NCBI GenBank assembly: GCA_015178975.1
Contig: WHVD01000007.1
Location: 1,054,001-1,118,000 of the forward strand
Direction of reading: 5' to 3'
DNA length: 64,000 bases
Origin: Hysterangium stoloniferum
Lineage: Eukaryota; Basidiomycota; Agaricomycetes; Hysterangiales; Hysterangiaceae
Positions 22,871 through 35,010 of this stretch are shown in pieces. Made by a program: the position numbers and the translations under genes. Under the pieces are notes generated by a model. It was not told where the DNA came from, ran no database searches, and saw only the letters and a list, made by a program, of their open reading frames with translations. Each line of letters begins with the position of its first letter. The stretch's first letter is position 1.

Positions 22871-23340
22871 CTCTGATCTCTCTAATTTCCCTAATCCCCC
22901 CAATCCCCCAATCCCCCCAATCCCCCCAATCCCCCCAATCCCCCCAATCCCTCCAATCCCCCCAATCCTCCCAATCCCCCTTTCCAACTCACTCCTAGGA
23001 CTCAGTGAAATATACGAATCCCCCCAATCCCTCTAATCTCCCTAATCTCCTTAATCCCCCCAATTCCTCTAATCCCTCCAATCCCCCTAATCCCCCCAAT
23101 CCCTCCAATCTCCCCAATCTCCCCAATCCCCCTAATCCTCCCAATCCTCCCAATCCCCCTAATCCTCCCAATCCCCTTAATCCTCCCAATCCCCGCAATC
23201 CCCGCAATCCCCCTAATTCCCCCATCCCCCCAATCCCCCCAATCCCCCCAATCCCCCCAATCCCCCCATCCCCCTAATCCTTCCAATCCCCCAAACTCCT
23301 CTAATCCCCCTAATCCCCCTAATCCCCCTAATCCCCCTAG
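22870..23340. repeat. C-rich 9-bp minisatellite, inverted partner of the G-rich arrays
   Basis: Tandem AATCCCCCC/AATCCCCCT units, interrupted near 22,985-23,010 by TCACTCCTAGGACTCAGTG. The G-rich strand is now the minus strand, so the two arrays could pair across the element. It ends sharply at 23,340 against A-flank-like DNA. Frames such as 23,005-23,277 are artefacts. Confidence 0.95.
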
Positions 23341-23349
23341 AACGAACGC

Positions 23350-23990
23350 CAGTCGGCCTGTTCTGATGTTTGAGAAGTGGCATCACCATGCATAATACGT
23401 ATGAATGCAGTGTATGCTATCCTGAGCGATACTCAAAGGCTACTTTAACCATATTTGTATTCAATTCTTTCTATATTTTCACCGTACAAAATCAAGGTTA
23501 AATTATCCCCATCCGCCCAATGCGAATGCGGTGCTTCGTGAACTCTTATCAAATTATGCGCACAGGGCCTATTAAAATGACTCACAGTCTCGAACCTGTA
23601 TTGGCCCACGACCTCGTCGATATGATTTACGGCATGGAAAAAATATATATGGGACCACGAGCAGTCGATATCAGGGACACCGTCATGCAAAGAACAGTGG
23701 CGTGGCTGTCATTGATGCATTCCAGTGGTTTTCTATTTAAAGTAATTGTCTCTCATACATCGGATGTCAAACTAACGCTCAATATTATTCCATATGTAAT
23801 GCATATAGTCACTTTTGACCACCTTCGGTTGCTTGGCAGCTTCTCGTTCATGCTACACACACGTGGCATATATTTTTTAGGCCGTAGTAGTGGCTAGAAT
23901 CACATCCGATTTATCCACGAGAATCACTTAAATGGGATACCACTCGGAGGTCTCAAATAAAGTAGCGTGTCAGTTAGTTAGGATAACATG
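23350..23990 (-). pseudogene. A-flank remnant and degraded family B 3' fragment
   Basis: Positions 23,370-23,480 match the proximal A flank in reverse (GAATGCAGTGTATGCTATCC). From about 23,740 to 23,990 the minus strand matches the B C-terminal block (CACGTGGCATATATT, GAGAATCACTTAAATGGGAT). The 125-codon plus ORF at 23,520-23,897 crosses this fragment and is not supported as a gene. Confidence 0.45.
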
Positions 23991-23999
23991 AAGCAAATA

Positions 24000-25320
24000 T
24001 TTCCATGGCAGATAGCTTGGAATGACAAGCATTCAATGATCCAGAAATGAGGTCCGGGTGAAGCCTCGAGAACTATGGAGTTGACTCCAACATGCGCACG
24101 GTTTATGTGACCGAGCACCTGAAGACGACCAGTAAAACTGTTTGAAGAAGTTGTGGCAGTTTGGGGGGAAGAATGGATGCATAAAAACGAAATATCCTTT
24201 TTATGTCCACTGTTCACATACCGGATGTTTTCAGTGCCCAGGAGACAGAAATTACCATGGCACCCCAACGATTATTAAGATGCGAGGGATATCAACTAAC
24301 AACACATCCAACCTCAGTCTACATGAAAGATATAACATAGACTGGGGAGCGGCCTCATTGAATGAGAGCTCATCTTTAAGTATTGAAATTGGCCGGGTGT
24401 ATTACTGTGGAGTCGGTCGGAAAAGGTTCGGATGAATGTCTTTACAACGCCAAGGGCACTTCGCATACGGCACAATTGACGATATCAGAGCGAATTGCGC
24501 GTGGACCAGGGCGAGACCAGAAGGTCATCGACAAGCTTCTACACAAGTATCTCACTCTGTAAGACTGGGAATACTAATTCAAGAGACCATGCATTTCACG
24601 GGGAAAGGATACAACAGTGTCACTCATTAAACGCGCAGAATATACTTAATGTTTGTAGACCCATATACTTTCCGAATTCGACAACAGGCGTCAATGGTCT
24701 TAAGGGGGATGTCTGCATTCCAGGCGGAGGAACGAGGGACACATTGCCAAGCTTTATGACAGCTTGGGGCTTTGCCTTGAATTGGTGCTCGATAGTCAGA
24801 TAGAGATCGGCCATCAACTGCAATTACGACATTACTTAATAACACTAGAATCAAGTCACGGCTACACACCAGGTTACATCAAGATTTATCATACAAATCG
24901 TTGGGGATTTGTCATTCAATAAATCCTTTTCTCGTTGACGAACTTGTGTATATCGTGAGAAACATCTGCCATGTGCGTCAGCTGTCTGGGGAGGAGCGAG
25001 GGGCTAATCGAGGTCGCTCTGAAGCTGATAACCGTATCTTCTAACATCGAACCTGCATGTGCCACAGTGAGCAGTTTTAATGTCATCGCCCTCTCGCTCG
25101 TCTTCCGCATTGTGTCCCAATGTGTGGCTTAATCAATGATCAATCCCTCGGTGTCGACTTTGACAAATTACACCTCATGGTGCATTGCGTCATCGCTACA
25201 CCTTCTACTGGTGTGACGGTTACATCTAATTCGGACTCCACATCAGTGTTGGAGGCACATGCATGGTTGGACTGCAGAGGGGTTGCACCAGCCATTCGGC
25301 ACAATATGTAATCATTTCTT
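24000..25320 (+). pseudogene. Family A copy 7, strongly degraded
   Basis: Pieces of exon 1 (24,030-24,180), exon 2 (24,280-24,600, MRGISTNNTSNLSLH), exon 3 (24,680-24,990) and exon 5 (25,010-25,320) occur in order. Exon 4 is missing, and frames are broken in every exon. A jump at about 24,990 joins exon 3 to exon 5. An old dead copy. Confidence 0.6.
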
Positions 25321-25429
25321 TTGGATCACGCAGGCACATCTCATCCAAACTAGAAGGAGGAATAGTATTATTGCTCTTCAATTAACTCGGTTTGTCACAG
25401 GATCTGTCTAACCACATAACTTGAGCCAA

Positions 25430-25645
25430 TTTAAGAGCGCACACAGTCACATTTTATCGTCACCCCATTCTTTCAGCTTCTCGAATAATATTGACGAGGG
25501 TTAGTTTAACTCCCGATTTATTAACAACAATTATTTCAAATAGAACACCGCTGGAAAGTCTCAAGACAGCCACGCCACTGTTATGCACATGTGACTTAGT
25601 TAGGATAGCACCAAGCAAGCCATTGAATAAAAACGCAGGACGTCG
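25430..25645 (-). pseudogene. Family B 3' fragment
   Basis: Minus-strand similarity to the B C-terminal block (AGCAAGCCATTG, GAGCGCACACAGTCAC), facing the degraded A copy 7. The frame is lost. Confidence 0.4.
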
Positions 25646-26669
25646 GGCATAATCATTCCAATCCAACTACCAATAACCGGGCTCTGTCATCGAAGAATCA
25701 TTCGGCTCTGCTCTCTTCCCCCGTCACGCCTTCTTCATCCTATCCTTCTAAAAGCCGCCACTGGGTTTAAATCTCATTAAGCCCCAATAAATGACTTCCT
25801 GGAGAGGGTCCCTATTTTGAAGATACCGGGGGAAACTATAGCTGCGATCAAATGTCAGGCTTAGTGCAGGAAATTCACCACGTGTCGAGGCGCCAGAGGA
25901 GGCTGCCATAATGACAATCCATGATCTGTCGTGACATCTTCGTGTCATGCACACGAGTCCCGAATAAATAAGGTGAGCCTGGGGCGAATTGCTCTACTCA
26001 TAAGGACCGGGTAATAAAAATACTGGCCTGTATTTATTATGACGGAATATAGATTACATGCATGATTTCTTAATGAAGATTTGACGGGCTCGCCACAGAA
26101 AAGCATCTTCACTTTCGATGCCAATTAGCCTAAGTGAAGACTTATTAAAATGGGATGCTGGTTAAAATTTTGAAAGAATTGAATACGAAGCGGATGTTTC
26201 CGTGAGATATAGCCCGAATGGAGAGCCGCCGGAGGCTGTACCTGAGAAGCACTGTCATGGATAACATCCACTGCATTTTCACATTCTATCAATGGAGATG
26301 TCACTTCTCAACTAACGTAGAAGCTGAACTGCACAAATATCTAGCGCTCAAGAACTCATAAGTTGCCACATTATGCGGTGAAGGTCATCAAGCTATTCGT
26401 AGGTGTCATATGTGCGCTCTGCCGTAGATGATCGGTTGAAGAGTAGGAAATTAGAGTATAACATAGTGAGTGAACTTGAGAGTATCCTGGAGCGTGTGTA
26501 CATCAAGGAGGTTGAACGGCTTCAAGTTGTGTAACAGGAAGGGAAGAAACGCTGGGCATGCTGCATAAAGCACCGCCACAATGCTATACCATGAAATTCA
26601 TGACCCTGATAACTGAAAATTAAAAGCGCAGCATCCCCTTCCGGTATCACAACAACCTGCTACCCACCA
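25646..26669. repeat. Unassigned DNA, then 5' flank of A copy 8
   Basis: Positions 25,646-25,980 hold nothing I recognise. From about 25,990 the sequence is the A flank (GGACCGGGTAATA, then GAATATAGATTACATG), with the conserved leader at 26,620-26,669. Confidence 0.5.
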
Positions 26670-28623
26670 ATGTCAACTTCAAACGAAACGACTCTGAGCA
26701 GCGACGATGTCGAACAGGCTGAAATCCTCCTACAAGAGGTTGAGTGGCTACAACCCTTGGTTTCCCCAGCTGCAATGAGCTCAGTAGAACGGGAGGAGTT
26801 AGTTGATGCGGCGATAAGGGAAAGATTCCGGGTAAGGCTTCGAGAGCGATGGAGCTGTATCGAACATGAACACGGTGTGTGTTATCGAGTTCCCGAAGAC
26901 GACCAGCATATACCACTGTCTGCAGAAGATGTGGAGGTTTGGGCTGAGAAATGGGTGCGCAAAATGGGATAGCCTTTAATGCATACTGTTGACAAACTGG
27001 ACGCTTTCAGTGGCTAGGAGAGACAAATTGTCATGATCCACCGATTATTATTAAAATGCGAGGTAGATCCACCACCGCCACATCCAACCTCAGTCCGCAT
27101 TATAGTCATGACGTGGACTGGGGAGTGGGTTCACTGTATGAGAGCTCATCGACATTTTCAAGTATTAAAATTGAGCCGGGGTATTGCTGTGCAGTCGTGA
27201 TGGAAAGCGTTGGGAAGACTGTGCATTACAGTGCAAAGACAGCTGCACTGATGGCAAAGTTGATGCTATACAAGCGAATGGTGTATGCAAACGACAGGAC
27301 CGTTAACAGGTTCTTACGCAAGCCTCTCACTCTGCCAAGACTCGGAATCATAATTCAAGAGACCATTGACTTAATGAGGTGGGTATATCACAGCGCCGAT
27401 CATTGCATACACTCAACATACTCACGTCTATCTAGATCCACTTACCCGCGTCGAATTCAAAAACAGGCGTGGGTGGTCACAATTAATCTCTGTGATTCAA
27501 CTCATATGACGTGGAGCAACCGAGGTGACACTGAGAAGCTTATGGTGCGTTTGAGTGGGGCCTTCTCCCAGTGTACCGGCGCTCGATGGTCAGATAGAGA
27601 TCTGCCACCAACTGAATTTACATCATCCCTTTACAATGCTATAATCAAATCACCGCTACACACCAACGTGGATGAGGTGGCGTCGGCATTCATTCTCCAG
27701 ATCGCCCGATATTTATCATCCTTTTGTAAACGTACCTTCCTCCTCGTCGACCTTGAGTATATCGTGGAAACCATTTGCCACGTGCGGAAACTGTCTGTAG
27801 AGGAGGTCACTGCCATCAGGGGTTGCATTGAATTCTGGGTACAACCGTGCGTCCCGACATCACATCATTTCATCCTGCCCACCAAAACTAGAACAGACAG
27901 AATTACCCACACCGACATTCCTTGCATGTCCTATAACTGGTCTCGTGTCTTGCATCCACGAAGATGATCGGTTTCAAGATCTTGCTGGAGATGTATTGAA
28001 GGTTATAATGGATGACACAAACCACCATATAGCGTCCTTGACTCTTATGATGGATGAGGACACAGCATATTCATTGTTGGATGGTATGTTGGCTCTGAAC
28101 ACCTTCTTTGACGACAGCACGCTTCGCACGCATCATATCAAACAACTAAGTGTGGTCCCTCGGTTAATTGAGCCACTCCTATGGTATGTTGAGAGTGTTT
28201 TACCTGCCAGCATCACCTAATATTCCCCCTTGAAAATACCATACCAGTCTGATTCTGACACACCCGAGCCCAAATTACGGTTTCATCTCGTCAGGCGAGG
28301 AAATAATTGAGTTTACTCTGAAGCTGATAGCTGCATCTTCCGACATCGAATCCGCGTGTACCGCAATGCGCAGGCTCAATATAATCCCCATTATCCCTCG
28401 TCTTATCCCCCATTGTGACACAATGCGTGGCTCGCTCAACAATAAATTCCTCGTTTCCCAGCTTGAAGCATTAACCCTCGCGGCTCAGTCCTTCCTTTGT
28501 GTCATCGCCACACCTTTCACCGGTGTTTGCGCAACATCTAATTCAAACACCAGATCAGTGTTGGAGGGCCATGGCTGGTCTCCCGATGCTCTTGCTCCAT
28601 CCATTCCGTCCGATATGTCATAA
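26670..28623 (+). pseudogene. Family A copy 8, full length with a frame break in exon 4
   Basis: Exons 26670-26954, 27011-27378 and 27436-27846 are open with correct phases (introns 56, 57 and 50 nt). Exon 4 (27,897-28,180; DDRFQDLAGDVLKVI, TNHHIASLTLMMDED) requires a one-base frame change near its start relative to copy 3. The last exon ends SIPSDMS at 28,623. The conserved leader is present. The break is small, so sequencing error or an alternative junction cannot be excluded. Unknown function. Confidence 0.6.
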
Positions 28624-28735
28624 TTTCTCTTGGATAATCCTGACACATTATCCGAACCAAGAGGAGGGATAGTAATAATACTCTCGTCTTTGATAAATAC
28701 TTCTAATGTATGTAAAGCAACATAGTTTGAGCGAT

Positions 28736-29335
28736 TTAAAGAGCGCATATAGTCACCCTGTTCCGTCTTTGTATGCTTGGCAACTTCTCGCTGATGCTAT
28801 ATACACGTTGCATATATTCGTCGGCCTTGGTAGTGGCTATAATCACATCAGATATATCAACGAGAATCACCTCACATAGAATACCACTCGAAGGTGTCAA
28901 AGAAAGCAATGTGTTAGTTAGTTGGGATAGCATGGAACAAGCCACCGAAGAACAGCAAAAAAAACACCGGTAACAATCACTCATTAAGCCATGCCGATTA
29001 TCTCCGTCAAATTAATTTAATATTTCAAATGTATGTTCAATCTCCTGATTGGCCATCATGAGACACGAAACTCTAGAATGCAAGGAGACGCCTTGAAAGC
29101 GTTCAGGGACGGCGTTGAGGGGATTCACAAAGTATGTCTTTCCATTTGAAACCTTGACCAGAGGATGGAGCGCCTCGCTCCCATGGCATCCGACTTGAAA
29201 AAAAAAGGACAATAGCGAATATTGCAAAGAAGGTCAAATAAGCACCCGAAGGCGCTTTTGAGACCAATACACATACAAGCACAGTTGGAGTGGGTGATTT
29301 TGTACGTTGTGGGTTTGGTGGCAGGATGAAATAAT
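28736..29335 (-). pseudogene. Family B copy facing A copy 8
   Basis: The C-terminal frame 28,984-28,736 reads LSQLTNTLLSLTPSSGI, DVIIATTKADEYMQR and SEKLPSIQRR. Further right, 29,227-29,012 reads GSEALHPLVKVSNG and IANQEIEHTFEI from the middle block. The sequence joins A exon 3 text in reverse at about 29,290, so the B 5' exon is missing. Confidence 0.55.
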
Positions 29336-30753
29336 GTCATGTCACGGTTGTACCCAGAATTTAATGCAACCTCTGATCGCAGTGAGCTCCACTACAGACA
29401 GTTGACGCACGTGGTAGATGATTTTCACGATATACCCGAGGTAGGCGAGTGTTGAGGAAGAGAGACACCTCATATACTTCTATATGCAATAGGGATGATC
29501 GAATTCGAAATCAGGCAAACGAATATTTCTTTTGCCCCCATCACATCCTCTGTTCTAAATCACAGTCACATTGACTGTCACACACATATATATTGGGCGT
29601 CAATTATAGTTTTGCCTCAGTCCGTTATACTACGAATATACGAGACTGAGGTGAGCTGTCTATTTATCAAGTAGACAATTTCCTTAACTAACCTCACGTG
29701 TACTAGAACTATATTCTAGGTACCTATTGTAGAGTCCGTTATACTACGAATATACGAGACTGAGAACTATATTCTAGGGTATCATTTTTAACAGCGAGGA
29801 GGCTGGGACTTTCACAAAAGGATGATAAATATCGGGCGATTTGTGGAATAAACATCGACGAAACCTCATCCAGGTTGGTGGGTAGCGGTGATTTGATTAC
29901 AGCATTGTAAAGCGATGACGTAATTGCAGTTGATAGTCGATGTCTATCTGCCCCCTCTAAGATCATTGACGCCTGTTTTCGAATTCGGGGGGGATAGGTG
30001 TCTCTAGAAGGACGTGATGATTTTTAATAATTGACACTGTTGTATCCCTACCTCATCAAATCAATAGTCTCTTGAATTATTATTCCCAGTCTTGGCACTG
30101 TGAGATACCTGAGTAGAAACTTGTCAATGACGTTCTGGCCTTCCCACGGTCCGTGTCATTCGCTCGTATGTCATCAACTTGTCATCAAGGAACATTTTTT
30201 GCGCTGTAAAGCACTTTCTTCCCAACCTTTTCCAGACCGACTCTATATTAGTACCCGGGGCGAATTTCCACACTTGGCGACGAGCTATCGGGCGATGACA
30301 CGACTCCCCAGTCTATGTCATACCGACGATATGGACTGACGTTGGATGTGGCGTTGGTGGATCTCCCTCGTATCTTAATATTATTCGGTGGGTGATCTCC
30401 AGTTCTCTCTCCTTGACTCTCAAAACATTCTGTCTGTAAATAGTGTGCAGAAAAATATTTCCTCTTACGCACCCATTACTCCACCCAACCTTCCACGTCG
30501 TCTTCAGACAGTGGTATGTGTTGGTGTTCATCGGGTGCTCAGTAACATAAACAGTCCCCGTGTTGAAGACAGTTACAACATTCTCGCAGCTTCATCCGGA
30601 ATCTTTCCCTCATTCGCGTGTGATTTATCTCCAGGCGTTCCAACTCAATATAGCCGGGCGAACCCAAGGTTGCAGCCACTGAACCCCTTGTAGGAGGCGT
30701 TCAGCCCGTCCGATATCGTGGCTGCTCAGGGTCGTCTGATTTGAAGTGGATAT
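29285..30753 (-). pseudogene. Family A copy 9, interrupted by a solo LTR
   Basis: Exon 1 lies at 30,753-30,470; the expected ATG reads ATA, so the start is lost. Exon 2 is at about 30,420-30,055 and exon 3 at about 30,000-29,794 and 29,444-29,360. Exons 4-5 are missing. A 344-bp LTR splits exon 3 at 29,450. Frames are broken in several exons. Confidence 0.65.
29450..29793. mobile_element. Solo LTR (344 bp, fossil)
   Basis: It begins TGTTGAGGAA and ends TTTTTAACA, flanked by the 5-bp duplication GCGAG at 29,445-29,449 and 29,794-29,798. Removing it restores A exon 3. Inside, a 32-bp segment (CCGTTATACTACGAATATAC plus flanks) and AACTATATTCTAGG are each present twice, and CCTCAGTC / GACTGAGG can form a hairpin. 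It has a TATA-like CATATATATT. Ends of the TGTTG..AACA type are common in Copia-like elements; the family is inferred. Confidence 0.9.
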
Positions 30754-31500
30754 TGGTGGCCTACAGATTGATGTAATACGGAAGGGGACAGTGCGTTTTT
30801 TAAGGTGCAGTGATGAGAGGAATGATTTCCCAGTTATAGCATTGTGGCAGTGCTTTATACAGGATACCCGCCGTTTCATGCCTTCCTTTTAAATCACTTG
30901 AAGGCCTATTCGTCCCTTTCAAAGAATACAACCATAATACTCTCAAGTTACGTTACCATTTTATTTGTCCCCTATTCCTTACCTTCATCAGATCGCATAC
31001 TGCAGACGACACATGTGGCGGCTGGGAATACATTGACAACCTCTCACCGCATAATGTGGTAACTTCTCGATTCATGAGCGCTGCATTTCATGGAAATCCA
31101 GCTTTTCCGTTGATTGAGAAGTGACATCTCCATGCATGGAATATGTAAATGCAGTAAATGGTATCACGACCTTAGGCACTTCCGACTCCGGCTATATCCG
31201 ACGGAAATATGCGGTCCGTGTTCAATTCTTTCAGAATTTCAACGATCAATCCATGTCAATAATTCCTTAGTTATGCTAATTGGGGTCAAAACTGAATATT
31301 CTTGGTTGCGGCGAGTCCATCAGTGTTTGACTTACAAAGTATGTGTAATCCATATAGATACCTGGTTTCATTGTTCCCTGTCCCGCTGAGTGAACTTATT
31401 CTCCCCGGGATCTAGTTATTTATCAGGGACTTGCATTTTCGGCGCGAACATGTCAAGGCAGATCAAGGATTGTGAGCCACTGTAGCGTGGGCTCTTTCTG
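30754..31500. repeat. 5' flank of A copy 9
   Basis: Reverse-oriented A flank: proximal part to about 31,000, distal part (AAATGCAGTAAATGG, CGGCTATATCCGACGGAAAT) to about 31,340. The tail at 31,390-31,480 resembles 50,110-50,170 (CCCCGGG, then TTATCA(G/A)(G)GACTTG). No gene is supported. Confidence 0.5.
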
Positions 31501-31529
31501 ACGGAGCTCTTCGGGAGTGTAATCCCAAC

Positions 31530-31720
31530 CAACTGACACGCTGCTAGCTTTGAGACCTCCGAGTGGTATTCTACTTGAAGTGATTCTCGTTGATAAATAG
31601 GATATCATTCTAATTGCTACTATGGCCCACCAATATATGCGACGGCTCTATACTATCAAAGAGAAGCTGCCAAGCATACAAAGGCGGTAAAAAGTGACTA
31701 TATGCGCTCTTGAATTGGCT
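31530..31720 (+). pseudogene. Family B 3' fragment facing A copy 10
   Basis: This matches the B C-terminal block (GAAGTGATTCTCGTTGATAA, CACCAATATATGCGACG, AAGCTGCCAAGCATACAAAG). The frame contains a stop. Tail-to-tail with the A copy starting at 33,823. Confidence 0.5.
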
Positions 31721-31849
31721 CAAACTATTGTAGCTTTACATAAATTAGCAATATTTCCGAAAGGCGACTCAAGTATAGAGTAATAGTACTATCCTTCCTC
31801 CTGGTTCGGATAATGTATCGCTGTTATCCGAGAGAAATCAAGATATATT

Positions 31850-33823
31850 GTGTGGAATGGATGGCGCAAGCGCATCGGCAGGCCAACCATGATACTCTAA
31901 CACAGATGTGCAGTTCAAATTAAATGTTACCAAAATTCCGGTGAAGGTGTGGCGATGACGGAAAGGAGGGAATGACCCATGAGGTGTAATCTCTCAGAGC
32001 GGACACGGTGGAATTGATCGTTGATGGAGCCATGCATTGTGTCACAATGTGGGAGAAGACGATCGAGAATTGCGATTATATCGAGGTTGCGCACTGTTGT
32101 ACACGCGGATTCGATGTCAGAAGATCCAGCTATCAGCTTCAGAGTGAGGTCAAGTAGATATTCGCCTGAATGGAGGAGCCAAACATTTGGACGCTTGTGT
32201 GTCAGAATAAGACTAGTAGGATGTTTGAATGGGCAGATATGAGATGATGCTGGAAGGTAAAGCATTGTCAACATACCGTAAGAGGGGCTCAATGAAGGAA
32301 GAAACCACGTTCAGCTGGTTGATATGATCCGTGCGGAGCATGCTGTCGTCTAAGAAGGTTTTCATGGCCCTTATATCACACCACAGTGAATACAGTGTGT
32401 CCTCATCGATATGAAGAGTCAAGGACGCTATAAGGAGTTGGTGTTATCCACTAGAATCTTCAATACATCTCCAGCGATATCTCGAAACCAGGCATCTTCG
32501 TGCGTGCAACACACCAGAAGCTGTATAGGAGATCCATACAAGGAACATCGATGTGAGTAATTTTGTCTGTTGTGGTTTTGGTGGGCCAGATGAAACGATG
32601 TGATGTCGCGACGCACGGTTGTACCCAGAATTCAATGCAACGTCTAATCGCACTGAGCTCCTCTACAGACAGTTGACACACGTGGAAAGTTTGTTCCACG
32701 ATATGCCCAAGCTCGCCGAGGAGGAAGGTACGTTTACAAAAGGATGATAAATATCCGGCGATTTGTAGAATGAATGCCGACGTAACCTCATTCAGGTTGG
32801 TGTGTAGCGGTGATTTGATGACGGCATTGTTAAGCGATGACGGCATTGTAAAGCGATGACGGCATTGTAAAGCGATGACAGCATTGCAGTTGATGGCAGA
32901 TCTCTATCTTGCCATCCAGCGCCGGGACACCAGAGGAAGGCCGAACCCAAAGATGCCATAAGCTTGGCAGTGTGACCTTCGTTCCTCCGCTGTATAACAC
33001 TTGAATGATAGAGCCTCTGTAAGACCACCCACGCCTGATGTCGAATTCGAAGGGGATAGGTGGTTCTAGAAAGACGTGAGTATGTTCAGCAGTGTAATCA
33101 ATGATTGACGCTGTTGTATCCCTACTTCATCAAATCGATAGTCTCTTGAATTACCATTCCCAGTCTTGGCAGAGTGAGATACTTCTTTAAACACTTGTTA
33201 ACGGCCTTGTTGCGTTCATATCCATGGGCTATTCCCTCGTATATCGTCAGTTTTACTATGAGCGAACCCCTCTGTGCGCTGTAAAGCACTTTCATCCCAA
33301 TCCTGTCCATTCCAACTCCTAGGTAATACCCGGGGCTAATTTCAACACGTGAAGACGAGCTACCAGCCAGTGAAACCACTCCCCAGTCCATGTTATGATG
33401 ACTGCGATATGGCTCATGTTCGATGTCGTGTTGGTGGATCTACCTTGCGTTTTAATAATAGTCGGTGGGTCACGACAATGTGCTTCTCCTAGGCAGTGAA
33501 AGCGCCCAGTTTGTCAACAGTGTACATGAAAGGCTATTGTATTTTGCGCACCCATCCCTCAACCCAAAATTCCACATCTTCTTCAGACAGTGGGATATGC
33601 TCGTCGTCTTCGGGACCTCGATAACACACACCATGCCCATCTTCGATACAGTTCCATCGGACTCGAAGCTTTACCCGGAATCTTTCCCTTCTCACCGCGT
33701 CAACTCTCTCTTCCCGTTCTTCTGCGCTCCATGCAGCTGGGGAGACCAAGGGTTGTAGCCATTCAACTTCTTGTAGGAGGCTTCCCGCACGACATCATTG
33801 CTGCTCAGAGTCGTCTCGTTTGA
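31850..33823 (-). pseudogene. Family A copy 10, full length but damaged
   Basis: All five exons can be followed: exon 1 33,823-33,540 (a short deletion near its start breaks the frame), exon 2 to about 33,125, exon 3 33,060-32,617, exon 4 to about 32,275, exon 5 to about 31,850. Exon 3 contains a local 19-bp tandem expansion at 32,812-32,890 that also disturbs the frame. Exon 4 (DAWFRDIAGDVLKIL) and exon 5 (KLIAGSSDIESACTTV) are well preserved. Confidence 0.65.
32812..32890 (-). repeat. 19-bp tandem expansion in A exon 3
   Basis: The unit GATGACGGCATTGTAAAGC is present about four times in a row, whereas other copies have one. The length is not a multiple of three overall, so it shifts the exon 3 frame of copy 10. 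Confidence 0.9.
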
Positions 33824-33829
33824 AGTTGA

Positions 33830-34645
33830 CATTGGTGGTTGTCAGGTGGTTATAATACCGGAAGGGGATGCTGGGCCTTTAAGTTACAGTTATCAAGGGA
33901 ATAAATTTCAAGGAATCGCATTGTGGCGGTGCTTTATACAGAATACCCAGCGATTCATCCCTTCTTTTCCACAACCTCAAGCCTAATCTCCTTCATTAAT
34001 ACATGCTCCAGGATTGTCTCAAGTTCTCTCACTATGGTATACACCAATTCCTTTGTCTTCATCAGCTTGTCTATGGCAGAGAGCAGATATGGCAGTTTTA
34101 AATAGTTCGATGAACCTTCACCGCATACTGTGGCAACTTCCGACTTCTGGAGCGCTAGAGCATTGGGAATTGATCTCTTACATTAGTTGAGAAGTGACAT
34201 GTCAATTGATAGAATATGTAAATGCAGTGGATGCTATCCATGACAGCGCTTCTCAGGTACAGCCCCGCCACTCCGGCTATATTTAGCGGAAGCCGAATTC
34301 TTTCAGAATTCCAACGAGCATCCCATTTTAATAATTCTTTACTTGGGCCAATTGGCGTAGAAAGTAAATATGCCTGTTTGTGGCGAGTCCGTCAGGTTTT
34401 CATTGACAAATTGTGTAATCTAAATTCAGTCAGAATTAAGTACACGCTAGAATTAGTATTACCTGGTCCTTGTGAGCGGAGTAATGGTGAACCCCTCATA
34501 CGATTGAATTGTATCATGGTTTTGCTCCTCATTTCCCGTCCTGGACCTGCAAGTTTCATGGTGAAAACAGCATATGTAATATCCTGCTCGTGTGACTTAT
34601 CGTGCTATTTTATATTTCCATCTCCCTATTCTTGTTAATATATAG
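33830..34645 (-). repeat. 5' flank of A copy 10
   Basis: Mirror image of 17,390-18,227, including the leader (33,835-33,885 reversed) and the distal GGTCCTTGTGAG and GTCCTGGACCTGCAAG segments. The match fades at about 34,645. The 138-codon plus ORF at 34,222-34,638 is not conserved in the other flanks. Confidence 0.5.
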
Positions 34646-34649
34646 GTAG

Positions 34650-35010
34650 AGTAAATAGTTAGTGTCCATATGTAAGCTGTCATTCTATTTGTAGAGACCC
34701 CATATTTCAAAGCACCTAGCAGAGCGCCCCCCCCTTATCTTTTTCTCTTTGAATATCCTTCTGCTAGCCTTGTGTGAGTACAATAGGCCCTGTTTGAGGT
34801 GGCCTTTACAGGTTCTGAACCATATATTCCAACACTCCCACCTGGTGAGAGATCAAAAAGAACAAAACTCCCACCAGATTGAATAATCCACCAATAGTCC
34901 AAATTATGTAACTGCTCCCACCAAATCTTGCCATGACAATTCAAACAAAAGATGACAAGAAAATTCTCCACATCAAACAAAGTCTGAATAGAAGTTGGGA
35001 GTCCCATACA
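34650..35010 (-). mobile_element. Possible Copia-like 3' end fossil
   Basis: On the minus strand a purine-rich GGTGGGAG tract is followed directly by TGTTGGAATATA at 34,834, the arrangement of a polypurine tract and LTR start in many Copia elements. The far end of the LTR is unclear because similarity to A-flank DNA overlaps. No pol domain is recognisable in the 91-codon frame 35,007-34,735. Broken; a tentative call. Confidence 0.35.

Noticed and set aside
20187-23340. Telomere or interstitial telomeric repeat
   Set aside because: GGGGGATTA/G is a 9-bp degenerate unit, not the TTAGGG of most fungi, and it occurs in both orientations around a core.
34222-34638. 138-codon plus ORF
   Set aside because: Lies in A 5'-flank DNA; the frame is not open in the corresponding flanks at 17.2-18.2 and 49.4-50.1 kb.
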